From positions 62,001 through 126,000 of the forward strand of contig NZ_QVAI01000001.1 in assembly GCF_003427025.1 (NCBI RefSeq): a stretch of 64,000 nt of DNA, written 5' to 3'. Under the pieces are notes generated by a model. The model made no database searches, was not told the DNA's origin, and saw only the letters and a list, made by a program, of their open reading frames with translations. This DNA comes from Jiangella endophytica. Its GTDB lineage: Bacteria > Actinomycetota > Actinomycetes > Jiangellales > Jiangellaceae. The first letter of the stretch is position 1, and every line of letters starts with the position of its first letter. The position numbers and the translations under genes were made by a program. Shown here piece by piece: positions 25,370 through 33,074 of this stretch.

Positions 25370-26010
25370 CCCGCGTCGTGGTGGTCGACGACCAGACGCT
25401 GGTGCGGCAGGGCATCCGCACGCTGCTCGACGTCGCCGGCATCGAGGTGGTCGGCGAGGCCGACGACGGCGGCGCCGCGCTGGACGTCGTCGCGGCCACC
25501 CGGCCCGACGTCGTGCTGCTCGACCTGCGCATGCCCCGCCACGACGGCATCTGGACGCTGGAGCGGCTGGGCGAGCGCGGCGACGACGTCCCCGTCCTGG
25601 TGCTCACCACCTTCGACGACGACACCCTGGTCCTCGACGCGCTGCGCGCGGGAGCCCGCGGCTACCTGCTCAAGGACGTCACGCTGGAGCAGCTGACCCG
25701 CGCGGTCGAGGCACTGGCGGCCGGCGGCACGCTGATCGCGCCGTCCGTCACCGACCGGCTGCTGCGGGCGATCCGCTCCGGCCCGTCGCCGGTGGGCGCC
25801 GACGCCCCGCCCATGGAGGCGCTGACCGAACGCGAACTGGAGGTGCTTCGGCTGGTCGCCGAGGGCTACAGCAACCGCGAGATCGCCGGGGCGCTGTTCC
25901 TCGCCGAGGGCACGGTGAAGAACCACGTGTCGACGATCCTGCTCAAGCTGGGTGCCCGCGACCGCACCAACGCCGTCCTGCGGGCGCTGCACGAGGGCGT
26001 CCTCCGGTAG
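25366..26010 (+). CDS. NarL/LuxR-type response regulator
   Basis: 214 residues. The receiver domain has the acidic pocket DDQ at 9-10, phospho-acceptor Asp53 in VVLLDLRMP, a Thr in LVLTTFDDD and Lys in LLKDV. The C-terminal LuxR helix-turn-helix reads LTERELEVLRLVAEGYSN. It is coupled to the sensor-kinase gene by ATGA and should bind the 13-bp inverted repeat upstream, adjusting the divergent ABC exporter (inference). Its stop is only 3 nt from the stop of the converging FN3 gene. Confidence 0.93.
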   Translation: MTRVVVVDDQTLVRQGIRTLLDVAGIEVVGEADDGGAALDVVAATRPDVVLLDLRMPRHDGIWTLERLGERGDDVPVLVLTTFDDDTLVLDALRAGARGYLLKDVTLEQLTRAVEALAAGGTLIAPSVTDRLLRAIRSGPSPVGADAPPMEALTERELEVLRLVAEGYSNREIAGALFLAEGTVKNHVSTILLKLGARDRTNAVLRALHEGVLR

Positions 26011-26013
26011 CGC

Positions 26014-26856
26014 TCAGACCGCGAACAGCCCGATCGCGTCCCAGGCGATCCACGACCCCTCGTCCTTGACCATCGTCAGGACGTTCTCGCCGGTCCGGAG
26101 CAACCCGGGCGGCAGCGGACGCTCCAGGTAGGACGGACGCAGCCGGGTGCCGGGCACCGTGGTGTCGCCCTCGAGCGAGCCGCGGGTCGCGCCTCCCTCG
26201 AACCGCAGCCGGTCCACCGCCGTCCCGTTGACGTCCAGCGCCACCGAGCCGGGGATCGTCGCGTGGCTGTCGATCAGCCAGATCGCCAGCCAGACCGCCC
26301 CGGCCGGCACCGACGCGAGGTCGAAGCGGAGCCGGAAGGTGTGCGTCCTGCGCCCGGCCCACGCGTCCGACGGGCCCGGGTGCAGGTAGCTCCAGCCGGT
26401 GCCCGGCACGTCCGCGCCCACGCGGAAGTCGACGCCGTCCGGGAACGTCGCGGGGTAGCGGCTGTAGCCGTTCGGCGACAGCGCGAACTCCAGCCCCTTG
26501 CCGTCGAAGTCGCCGACCACCGCGAGCGGCGTGCCGGTCGTCGTCACCGACACCTGGCTGCTGGCCGCGAGCGGGGCGGACGGCTTGCTGCGGGCGCCGG
26601 CCGCGTCGACGGTGACGACACGGTAGGCGAACCCGCGGGCCCGGCCGCCGAGGCCGCTGTGCACGACGTGCGGGTAGACGGTCTTCGTGAGCAACGTCCG
26701 CGGCCCCGGCTCGACGTCGCCGGCATCGGGTGCGGCGTACACCGCGTAGTGGTCGACGACGGTGTCCCACGGCACCGGCGTCCAGTCCAGCACGATGCGG
26801 CCGAGGTGCCCCTCGGCGTGCAGGCCGGTGACGGTGCGGACGTGGCGGCCGCTCAT
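26014..26856 (-). CDS. FN3 protein with rhamnogalacturonan-lyase-like accessory domain
   Basis: 280 residues. About 12-100 is a fibronectin type III domain (GRIVLDWTPVPWDTVVDHYAVY is in two parts: GRIVLDWTPVPW, then DTVVDHYAVY). About 110-280 resembles the C-terminal beta-sandwich of PL4-type rhamnogalacturonan lyases (WSYLHPGPSDAW, HTFRLRFDL). The catalytic lyase part is missing, so this is an accessory-only protein. No signal peptide is visible, odd for such domains. It overlaps the phoD stop by ATGA and should be made with PhoD. The role is unclear; carbohydrate binding is the simplest guess. Confidence 0.7.
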   Translation of the reverse strand: MSGRHVRTVTGLHAEGHLGRIVLDWTPVPWDTVVDHYAVYAAPDAGDVEPGPRTLLTKTVYPHVVHSGLGGRARGFAYRVVTVDAAGARSKPSAPLAASSQVSVTTTGTPLAVVGDFDGKGLEFALSPNGYSRYPATFPDGVDFRVGADVPGTGWSYLHPGPSDAWAGRRTHTFRLRFDLASVPAGAVWLAIWLIDSHATIPGSVALDVNGTAVDRLRFEGGATRGSLEGDTTVPGTRLRPSYLERPLPPGLLRTGENVLTMVKDEGSWIAWDAIGLFAV

Positions 26857-28400
26857 GCGAGACGCTCCAGACCCGGCGCGCCGGCCGGCGTGACGAACCG
26901 GGCGACGGTCGCCAGCGGCGCGTCGGCGTCCGCTTCGACCCAGGGCACGATCTTGAACTCCGACGTCATGGCGTCGCGGGTGAGCGTGACGTGGACGTAG
27001 CCGCGGCGGCCGTCGTAGAGCCTGACGTACGGGTGCCGCACCCAGTCCGGCGTGTAGGCGTCGGTGGGTGCGCCGTCGCCGTCGGAGGCGATGGAGGTGC
27101 AGATCAGCTCGACGCCGACCGTCGCCGAGGCGGGGTCGGTGAAGTCGGCCTTCAGTTCCGCGGCGACGTGCTTGTGGATGTCGCCGGTGAGCACGACCGG
27201 GTTGCTGGTCGTCCGCATGGCGTCGAGGAGGCGGCGGCGGTTCGCCGGGTAGCCGTCCCACTGGTCGGTGCGGTTCGTCGTGATGGCCGCGACCGTCACG
27301 CCGTTGGCGATGACGTTCCACGCGGCCGTCGAGCCGGCGAGGCCGTCGTACAGCCAGGTCTCCTGCTCCGCGCCGAGGATGCTGCGGTCCTCCCGGTTCT
27401 GGTCGGCCGTGTCGACCGGCAGCGGGTCGCGGTACTGCCGGGTGTCGAGGACGTGGAAGCGGACCAGCTCGCCGTCGCCGCTGCGCCGGTAGACCGTGCT
27501 GTCCGGGCCTTCCGGCAGTGTCGACAGTGACACCGGCAGGTTCTCGTAGAACGCCCGGTACCCGACGGCGCGCAGGTGCACGAAGTGCTCGGGCAGGACG
27601 CCGTACCGCGACCCGTCGGCGCCGTAGTTGTTCTGCACCTCGTGGTCGTCCCAGGTGACGAACCACGGCGCGGCGGCGTGCGCGGCCTGCAGGTGCGGGT
27701 CGGTCTTGAACAGCGAGTAACGCAGCCGGAACTGCTCCAGCGTCTGGATCTCGACCCCGTGCTCCGGCGTGACGGCGGCGCCCGCACGCCAGAGGTTCGC
27801 CGCCGTGATGCCGTACTCGTAGATGTAGTCACCGAGGAACACCACCGCGTCCAGCTCCTCCTGGACCAGGTGCCGGTAGGCCGTGAAGTGGCCGTGGTAC
27901 CACGCCTGGCAGGAGGCGGTCGCGAACCGGAACGTCGCGTCGGGGCCGGCCGGGAGCGTCTTCGTCCGCCCGGTCGGGCTGACCTGACGCCCGGCGTGGA
28001 AGCGGTAGAAGTACTCCCGCCCCGGGTCGAGCCCGTCGACCTGCGGGTGTACGGAATGGGCGAGTTCCGGCGAGGCGACTGCGGCGCCCCGCCGGACGAC
28101 CTGGCGGAAGCTCTCGTCGGTGGCCACCTCGTAGCGCACCGGCACCGGGCGCGGCGGCATCCCGCCGTGGCCGTCGGGCGCCAGCGGCTCGGGCGCCAGC
28201 CGGGTCCACAGGACCACGCTGCCGGTGCCGGGGTCGCCCGAGGCGACACCCAGGCCGAACACGCCGTCCGGCAGTTGCGCGCCGTCGGCCTCGGCGGACG
28301 CCAGCGCGCCGATGGGTGCGGCGACACCCAACGCGAGGGCGGCCGAACTGACGCCGCTGAGCTGCAGGAAGGTACGTCTGTTCAGCCGGGGATCGGTCAC
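26853..28400 (-). CDS. phoD: PhoD-like alkaline phosphatase/phosphodiesterase, Tat-exported
   Basis: About 515 residues. The N-terminus has the twin-arginine motif NRRTFLQLS and a hydrophobic core ending near ASA, so it is exported folded. A short N-terminal Ig-like domain (ASGDPGTGSVVLWTRLAP) precedes the PhoD catalytic domain: VFLGDYIYEYG, TWDDHEVQNNYG and LTGDIHKH hold the metal ligands. PhoD enzymes use Ca/Fe and release phosphate from mono- or diesters. GTG 28400 gives a compact Tat signal; ATG 28463 is an alternative that would place the dyad at 28426-28439 inside the gene. No PhoB box was recognised. Confidence 0.88.
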   Translation of the reverse strand: MTDPRLNRRTFLQLSGVSSAALALGVAAPIGALASAEADGAQLPDGVFGLGVASGDPGTGSVVLWTRLAPEPLAPDGHGGMPPRPVPVRYEVATDESFRQVVRRGAAVASPELAHSVHPQVDGLDPGREYFYRFHAGRQVSPTGRTKTLPAGPDATFRFATASCQAWYHGHFTAYRHLVQEELDAVVFLGDYIYEYGITAANLWRAGAAVTPEHGVEIQTLEQFRLRYSLFKTDPHLQAAHAAAPWFVTWDDHEVQNNYGADGSRYGVLPEHFVHLRAVGYRAFYENLPVSLSTLPEGPDSTVYRRSGDGELVRFHVLDTRQYRDPLPVDTADQNREDRSILGAEQETWLYDGLAGSTAAWNVIANGVTVAAITTNRTDQWDGYPANRRRLLDAMRTTSNPVVLTGDIHKHVAAELKADFTDPASATVGVELICTSIASDGDGAPTDAYTPDWVRHPYVRLYDGRRGYVHVTLTRDAMTSEFKIVPWVEADADAPLATVARFVTPAGAPGLERLA

Positions 28401-28425
28401 GCCGTCGACCCAATCGAACCGAGGT

Positions 28426-28439
28426 GACAGAAATCTGTC
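28426..28439. promoter_or_regulatory. short palindrome upstream of phoD
   Basis: GACAGA (28426-28431) and TCTGTC (28434-28439) form a dyad with a 2-nt centre, 26 nt upstream of the GTG chosen for phoD. It may be an operator if that start is right. Confidence 0.35.
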
Positions 28440-28515
28440 CGCCGGGTGTCGAATCGGGGCCATCGTGTTCGTAGCAGGGGTGAGTGGCCGCCCGGCCGCA
28501 CCTGAGGAGAGCACC

Positions 28516-29100
28516 ATGACCGCGACCTACACCTTCGACGTCTTCGCCAGCCTCGACGGCTTCGGCTCCGTCGGCCCCGGCGGCGACTGGGGCGGCTACT
28601 GGGGCAAGCAGGGCCCCGAGCTGCTCGAACACCGCCTCGCTCTTTACGGCGACGAGCAGCGGATGGTCTTCGGCGCCACCACCTATCGCGTCTTCGCTCA
28701 GATGCTGGCCGAGAGCACCGAGGGGTCCGAGGTCCGCGACCCGTGGGTCACCCGCATGCGTGAACTGCCGGCCACCATCGTGTCCGGCAGCCTGCGGGGA
28801 CCGCTCGACTGGCCCGACGCGACCGTCGCCGCCGGCGACGCCGTCGACCTCGTCGCCCGGCTCAAGGAGGAGTCCGCGGTACCGCTGCGCTCGCACGGCA
28901 GCCTGTCGTTGAACCGGGCCCTGCTGGCGGCCGGCCTCGTCGACCGCGTCCAGGTGACCGTCTTCCCGGTGATCACCGGGAAGACCGGTGCGGAACCGGT
29001 CTTCGGTGGCGCCGAGGACTTCGACCTCGAGCTGCTCGAGACCCGGACGCTCGACGGCCGCATCCAGGAGCTGATCTACCGGCCCACCCTGCACGGGTGA
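28516..29100 (+). CDS. dihydrofolate reductase-like (RibD C-terminal) family protein
   Basis: 194 residues with the RibD_C fold: TFDVFASLDGF at the start, MVFGATTYRVFAQM (about 54-67) in the cofactor region and VFPVITGKTG near the end. These small actinobacterial proteins are NADPH-dependent reductases of uncertain substrate. ATG 28516 has GAGGAGAG 5 nt upstream. It is divergent from phoD and converges on the histidine kinase gene, leaving 16 nt between stops, so it is probably monocistronic. Confidence 0.87.
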   Translation: MTATYTFDVFASLDGFGSVGPGGDWGGYWGKQGPELLEHRLALYGDEQRMVFGATTYRVFAQMLAESTEGSEVRDPWVTRMRELPATIVSGSLRGPLDWPDATVAAGDAVDLVARLKEESAVPLRSHGSLSLNRALLAAGLVDRVQVTVFPVITGKTGAEPVFGGAEDFDLELLETRTLDGRIQELIYRPTLHG

Positions 29101-29116
29101 GCGGCCGGGCCGCCCG

Positions 29117-30535
29117 TCAGCCCGGTGACAGGGGGAGACGGGCGGTGAAGGTCGTCCCGCCGGGGCCGGTGGTGTAGGACAGCGTGCCGCGGTGCCGCTT
29201 CTCGATGATGCGCTTGGCGTTGTCGAGCCCGAGGCCGCTGCCCTCGCCCATCGGCTTGGTGGTCACGAACGGCTCGAACAGCCGCCCCTGGACCTCCTCG
29301 GGCACTCCGTGGCCGGTGTCGGCGACGTCGACGACGGCGTGGTCGCCGTCGCGGTGGGTGCGCAGCGTCAGGGCGCCGTGGCCCTTCATCGCGTCGACGG
29401 CGTTGTCGATGAGGTTGGTCCACACCTGGTTCAGCTCGGCGGCGAACGCGGGCACCGGGGGCAGCGTGGTGTCGTAGTCGCGGTGCACCTCGATCTCGCC
29501 GAGCTTGTGGCCCAGCATGACCAGCGTGCTGTCGAGGCCGGGGTGGAGGTCGACCTCCTGATGGGCGGCCTGGTCGAGGTGGGTGTACTGCTTGACCGAG
29601 GCGACCAGCGTGGAGATGCGGTTCGAGGCGTCCTCGATCTCGTCCATGAGCGCCTCGGTCTCGAGCGTGTAGCCGAGCCAGGCCAGCGCGGCGGGAAGGG
29701 CGTCGCCCACCTCCTGGGCGACGTCGTCGAAGAAGGTGGTGTCGAGGCCGGCCGCGACGAAGACCGGAGCGACGTCGACGGCGTGGTCGAAGCCGAGGTC
29801 CTCGAGGTGGTCGACCATCTCGTCCTCGAGGTCGCTCTCCTGCAGCGGGCTGAGTGGGTCGCGCTTCTTCGCGGCGATCTCGACGGCACGCTCCTGGATG
29901 GCCATCAGCCCGGCGATCATCTCGGGGTCGACCGGGCCGGACGCGATCATGCCGAGCTTCCGCCGCATGTGCGCCACGCGGTCGCGCAGCTGCCCGGCGG
30001 CCCGGACGGTGGCGGCGGCGGGGTTGTTCAGCTCGTGCGCGAGGTTGGCCGACAACGTGCCCAGCTGGGCGAGGTGCTCGCGCTGCCGCACCGTCGCCTC
30101 GGTGGTGCGGATGCCCAGGTACAGCCCGTCGAACAGGTGCACCGCCATGGGGAACCACTTGCGCACGAACGCGGCGAAGTCGTCGGCGGGATAGCGCAGG
30201 AACCGGGCGTCGGTGACGGCGTGCAGCGACGTCGGGTAGGCGGCGGCCCCGGCCGACGTGGCGAAGGCGCGGACGGCGCCGGCGTAGGCGCCGCGGTAGT
30301 CGGTCTCGTTGACGACGACCTCTTCGCCGTCGGCGTGCCGGACCAGCCGCAGCGTGCCGTCGAGCAGAACCCACAGGGCGACGGACGGCTCACCGGCGCG
30401 GTAGACCGTGCTGCCCGCGGGATAGGCGCGGACCTCGCAGCTCGCGGACACCTCGGCCAGCTGCTCGGGGGTCATGCCTTCGAAGAGGAAGAGCGTGCGC
30501 AGCTCCTCGGTGTCGATGGGCGTACCCATGGTCAC
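29117..30535 (-). CDS. sensor histidine kinase with cyclic-nucleotide-binding-like domain
   Basis: 472 residues, soluble. Residues about 10-130 are a CRP/cNMP-binding beta-roll (LFLFEGMTPEQLAEVSASC, AGEPSVALWVLLDGTLRLV). A HisKA segment has His167 in LAHELNNP, and the HATPase part has NLIDNAVDAM, DTGHGVP and GSGLGL. The consensus phosphate-binding residues of true cAMP receptors are not evident, so the ligand may differ. A long helical insert (about 190-300) lies between HisKA and HATPase. It overlaps the receiver-flavoprotein gene by GTGA, so phosphate should pass to that receiver. Starts GTG 30535 and ATG 30529 are both possible. Confidence 0.87.
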   Translation of the reverse strand: MTMGTPIDTEELRTLFLFEGMTPEQLAEVSASCEVRAYPAGSTVYRAGEPSVALWVLLDGTLRLVRHADGEEVVVNETDYRGAYAGAVRAFATSAGAAAYPTSLHAVTDARFLRYPADDFAAFVRKWFPMAVHLFDGLYLGIRTTEATVRQREHLAQLGTLSANLAHELNNPAAATVRAAGQLRDRVAHMRRKLGMIASGPVDPEMIAGLMAIQERAVEIAAKKRDPLSPLQESDLEDEMVDHLEDLGFDHAVDVAPVFVAAGLDTTFFDDVAQEVGDALPAALAWLGYTLETEALMDEIEDASNRISTLVASVKQYTHLDQAAHQEVDLHPGLDSTLVMLGHKLGEIEVHRDYDTTLPPVPAFAAELNQVWTNLIDNAVDAMKGHGALTLRTHRDGDHAVVDVADTGHGVPEEVQGRLFEPFVTTKPMGEGSGLGLDNAKRIIEKRHRGTLSYTTGPGGTTFTARLPLSPG

Positions 30536-32193
30536 GTCGCCTCCAGATAGCGGTGCACCAGCGTGATCGCCATGGCGCCTTCGCCGACGGCCGACGCCAC
30601 GCGCTTGACGGACTCGGCGCGGACGTCACCGGCGACGAACACACCCGGCACACTGGACTCCAGGTGATACGGGGTGCGGGCCAGCGGCCAGTTGCGCGGC
30701 GGCCGCCCGTCGGCGTCGAGGAGCGCTGGTCCCGTCAAGAGAAAACCGCGTTCGTTGCGGGCGAATTCCGCACCGAGCCAGGAGGTCGGCGGCTCGGCCC
30801 CGATGAAGACGAACAGCCGCGTGGCGGGCACCGTCTGCGTGCCGCCGTCGCGGGTGTCGGTGAGGACGATGCGCTCGAGCCGGCCGTTGCCCTCGGCGGC
30901 GGTGACCTCGGTGCAGGTGCGCACCTCGATGCGGGGGTCTGCCTCGATGCGCCCGACCAGGTACTCGGACATCCGCAGCCGCAGGTCGGGGCTGCGGACC
31001 AGCATGACGACGCGGTTGGCGTACTGGGCGAAGTGCAGTGCGGCCTGCCCGGCGGAGTTCGCCGCGCCGACGATGTAGACGTCCTCGCCCTTGCAACCCG
31101 GCGCCTCGTGGGCCGACGCGCCGTAGTAGATGCCGCGGCCGGCGTATCGGTCGGCGCCCTCGGCCGGCAGCTGCGACCACCACACGCCGGTGGCGATGAC
31201 GACGGCGTGGGCGGTGACCTCGTGGCCGTCGTCGAAGCGCACCACCCGGCCCTCACCCTGGGCGACGACGTCGACCGCGGCGGCCGCGGTGAGCATCTCG
31301 ACGTCGAAGCGGACGGCTTGGTCGCGGGCGCGCTGGGCCAGTTCGGCGCCCGAGACGCCCTGCGGGAAGCCCAGGTAGTTCTCGATGAGGCTGCTGCGCG
31401 CCGCCTGGCCGCCGACGCCGGCGCGGTCGACCAGCAGCGTGCGCAGGCCCTCGCTGGCGCCGTAGACCGCCGCGCCGAGACCGGCCGGCCCGCTGCCGAT
31501 GACCACGAGGTCGTACAGCGGGCTGCCGGCCGTGGTGGCCAGGCCCAGCCGCTCGGCGACGTCGCGCAGCGGCGGGCAGGTCAGCACGACGCCGTCGGGC
31601 ATGATGACCGCCGGCAGCGCCTCCTCGGGGATGTTCGCGGTCTCCTGCAGCGCGGTGCCGTCGGGCCCGCGCAGGTGGCGGTACGGCACCTGGTTGCTGG
31701 TCAGGAACTCCTTGAGGTCCTGGGTCTCGGACGCCCACTGGTGCCCGAGCAACGTGACGCCCTCGAAGCCGGGCCGGCTGTCGCGCGCCCACGCCTCCAG
31801 CAACTCGTCGAGGACGGGGTAGAGGTGCTCCTCGGGCGGATCCCACGGCTTGACCAGGTAGTGGTCGAGGTCGATGTCGTTGACGGCACGGATGGCCGCC
31901 TGGGTGTCGGCGTACGCCGTCAGCAGGACCCGCTTGGCCTGCGGCACGACGTCCATGGCCTGCTCGAGGAAGTCGATGCCGTTCATGCCGGGCATGCGGT
32001 AGTCGGCCAGCAGCAGCGCGGTCGCCTCGCCGCGCAGCGTCAGCTCGCGCAGCACCTCGAGCGCGCCGGGCCCGGTCTCGGACCGTACGACCCGGTGGTC
32101 GGCGCCGTAACGGCGTCGCAGGTCGCGGGCGATCGCGCGGCTCACTGCCGGATCGTCCTCGACGGTCAGCAGCACAGGTCCCTGTCGTGGCAC
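30532..32193 (-). CDS. response-regulator receiver fused to thioredoxin-reductase-like flavoprotein
   Basis: 553 residues in three parts. Receiver domain 1-125 has DD at 13-14, phospho-acceptor Asp64, Thr92 and Lys115. About 140-215 resembles a thioredoxin/glutaredoxin-like domain without redox Cys. About 225-553 is a class-II flavoprotein with FAD motif GSGPAG (233-238), NADPH motif GAANSAG (376-382) and the C-terminal FAD-binding GDV. The position of the CxxC of thioredoxin reductase reads YYGASA (356-361): both redox cysteines are gone. It is therefore an NADPH oxidoreductase of another kind, perhaps controlled by phosphorylation from the kinase encoded next to it. Thioredoxin-reductase activity should not be assumed. 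Confidence 0.9.
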   Translation of the reverse strand: MPRQGPVLLTVEDDPAVSRAIARDLRRRYGADHRVVRSETGPGALEVLRELTLRGEATALLLADYRMPGMNGIDFLEQAMDVVPQAKRVLLTAYADTQAAIRAVNDIDLDHYLVKPWDPPEEHLYPVLDELLEAWARDSRPGFEGVTLLGHQWASETQDLKEFLTSNQVPYRHLRGPDGTALQETANIPEEALPAVIMPDGVVLTCPPLRDVAERLGLATTAGSPLYDLVVIGSGPAGLGAAVYGASEGLRTLLVDRAGVGGQAARSSLIENYLGFPQGVSGAELAQRARDQAVRFDVEMLTAAAAVDVVAQGEGRVVRFDDGHEVTAHAVVIATGVWWSQLPAEGADRYAGRGIYYGASAHEAPGCKGEDVYIVGAANSAGQAALHFAQYANRVVMLVRSPDLRLRMSEYLVGRIEADPRIEVRTCTEVTAAEGNGRLERIVLTDTRDGGTQTVPATRLFVFIGAEPPTSWLGAEFARNERGFLLTGPALLDADGRPPRNWPLARTPYHLESSVPGVFVAGDVRAESVKRVASAVGEGAMAITLVHRYLEAT

Positions 32194-32240
32194 GTGCCCT
32201 CCATGATGCGCCGAGCGGTCGGTGTCCCCAGGGTACGGCG

Positions 32241-33041
32241 TCAGAAGCCCCGCGATTTCAGCCAGGCGAGAACGTCGTCGGCGATGGTCCGCCAGCCGCT
32301 GTCGATGCCGAGACTGTGGCCGCGGTCGGGGTACTCCTTGAGGTCGGTCACGGCCGGTGAGCGCCGGTACAGCTTCGCCGTGGTGCGGACGACCGCCGGC
32401 CCGACGGTGTGGTCCTGACCGCCGAGCGTCAGCAGCAGCGGGCCGCGTCCGGCGTTGCCGGTGGCGACCTTGGCCGGCGACGACCGGACGAGGTTCGCGA
32501 CCGCGGCCTCGAACAGCGGCCGGCCGGGCGAGGGCATCGCCCAGCGCTCGTACAGCTCGTCGGACTCCCGCTCGGGGAGGGCGTTGCCGAAGCCGTACCG
32601 GAACTGGTCGCGGCTCAGCGCGACGGCGCGGGACCGGTTGGCCGGATTGCGCAGCGCGACCGAGGCGACCCGCAGCGACGACGGCGGCAGGTAGATCACC
32701 CCCTTGATCGGCGCCGGGTCGAGCGCCACCGCCGCGGCGGCCAGGTTCTCGCCGAGCAGCCGCTGCGCGATCAGCCCGCCGAACGAGTGGCCGACGACGA
32801 CCGGCGGCGTGTCCAGCCCGCGGATCAGCTCCGCGTAGTGGCTGACGACGGCGTCGATGCCGATGCCGGCGATCCGCTCGGGGTGGGCGCGGGTCTCCTC
32901 GACGGTCGCGGAGTCACCCGGCCAGCCGGGCGCCTGGGCGTCGTACCCGGCGTCGCGGAAGAGCTCCACCCACGGGCTCCACGAGTCCGCATGCAGCCAG
33001 AGACCGTGGACGAAGACGACGGGAAGACGATCAGTGGTCAC
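32241..33041 (-). CDS. alpha/beta hydrolase
   Basis: 266-residue serine hydrolase. The oxyanion region is VFVHGLWLHADSW, the nucleophile elbow GHSFGG (about 103-108) and the acid/His pair lies in TLGGQDHTVG and DRGHSLGID. Subgroup members include non-haem peroxidase-like and lysophospholipase-like hydrolases; the substrate is unknown. It stands alone between the receiver-flavoprotein gene (same strand, 47 nt downstream) and the NhaA-fusion gene (33 nt upstream), so co-transcription with either is possible. Confidence 0.87.
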   Translation of the reverse strand: MTTDRLPVVFVHGLWLHADSWSPWVELFRDAGYDAQAPGWPGDSATVEETRAHPERIAGIGIDAVVSHYAELIRGLDTPPVVVGHSFGGLIAQRLLGENLAAAAVALDPAPIKGVIYLPPSSLRVASVALRNPANRSRAVALSRDQFRYGFGNALPERESDELYERWAMPSPGRPLFEAAVANLVRSSPAKVATGNAGRGPLLLTLGGQDHTVGPAVVRTTAKLYRRSPAVTDLKEYPDRGHSLGIDSGWRTIADDVLAWLKSRGF

Positions 33042-33074
33042 GGTTGCCCCCTCGGATAGGCGGTGATGAACCGA

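Noticed and set aside
30532-32193. Annotation as thioredoxin reductase
   Set aside because: Both redox cysteines are missing (YYGASA), so that activity is not supported despite the overall similarity.
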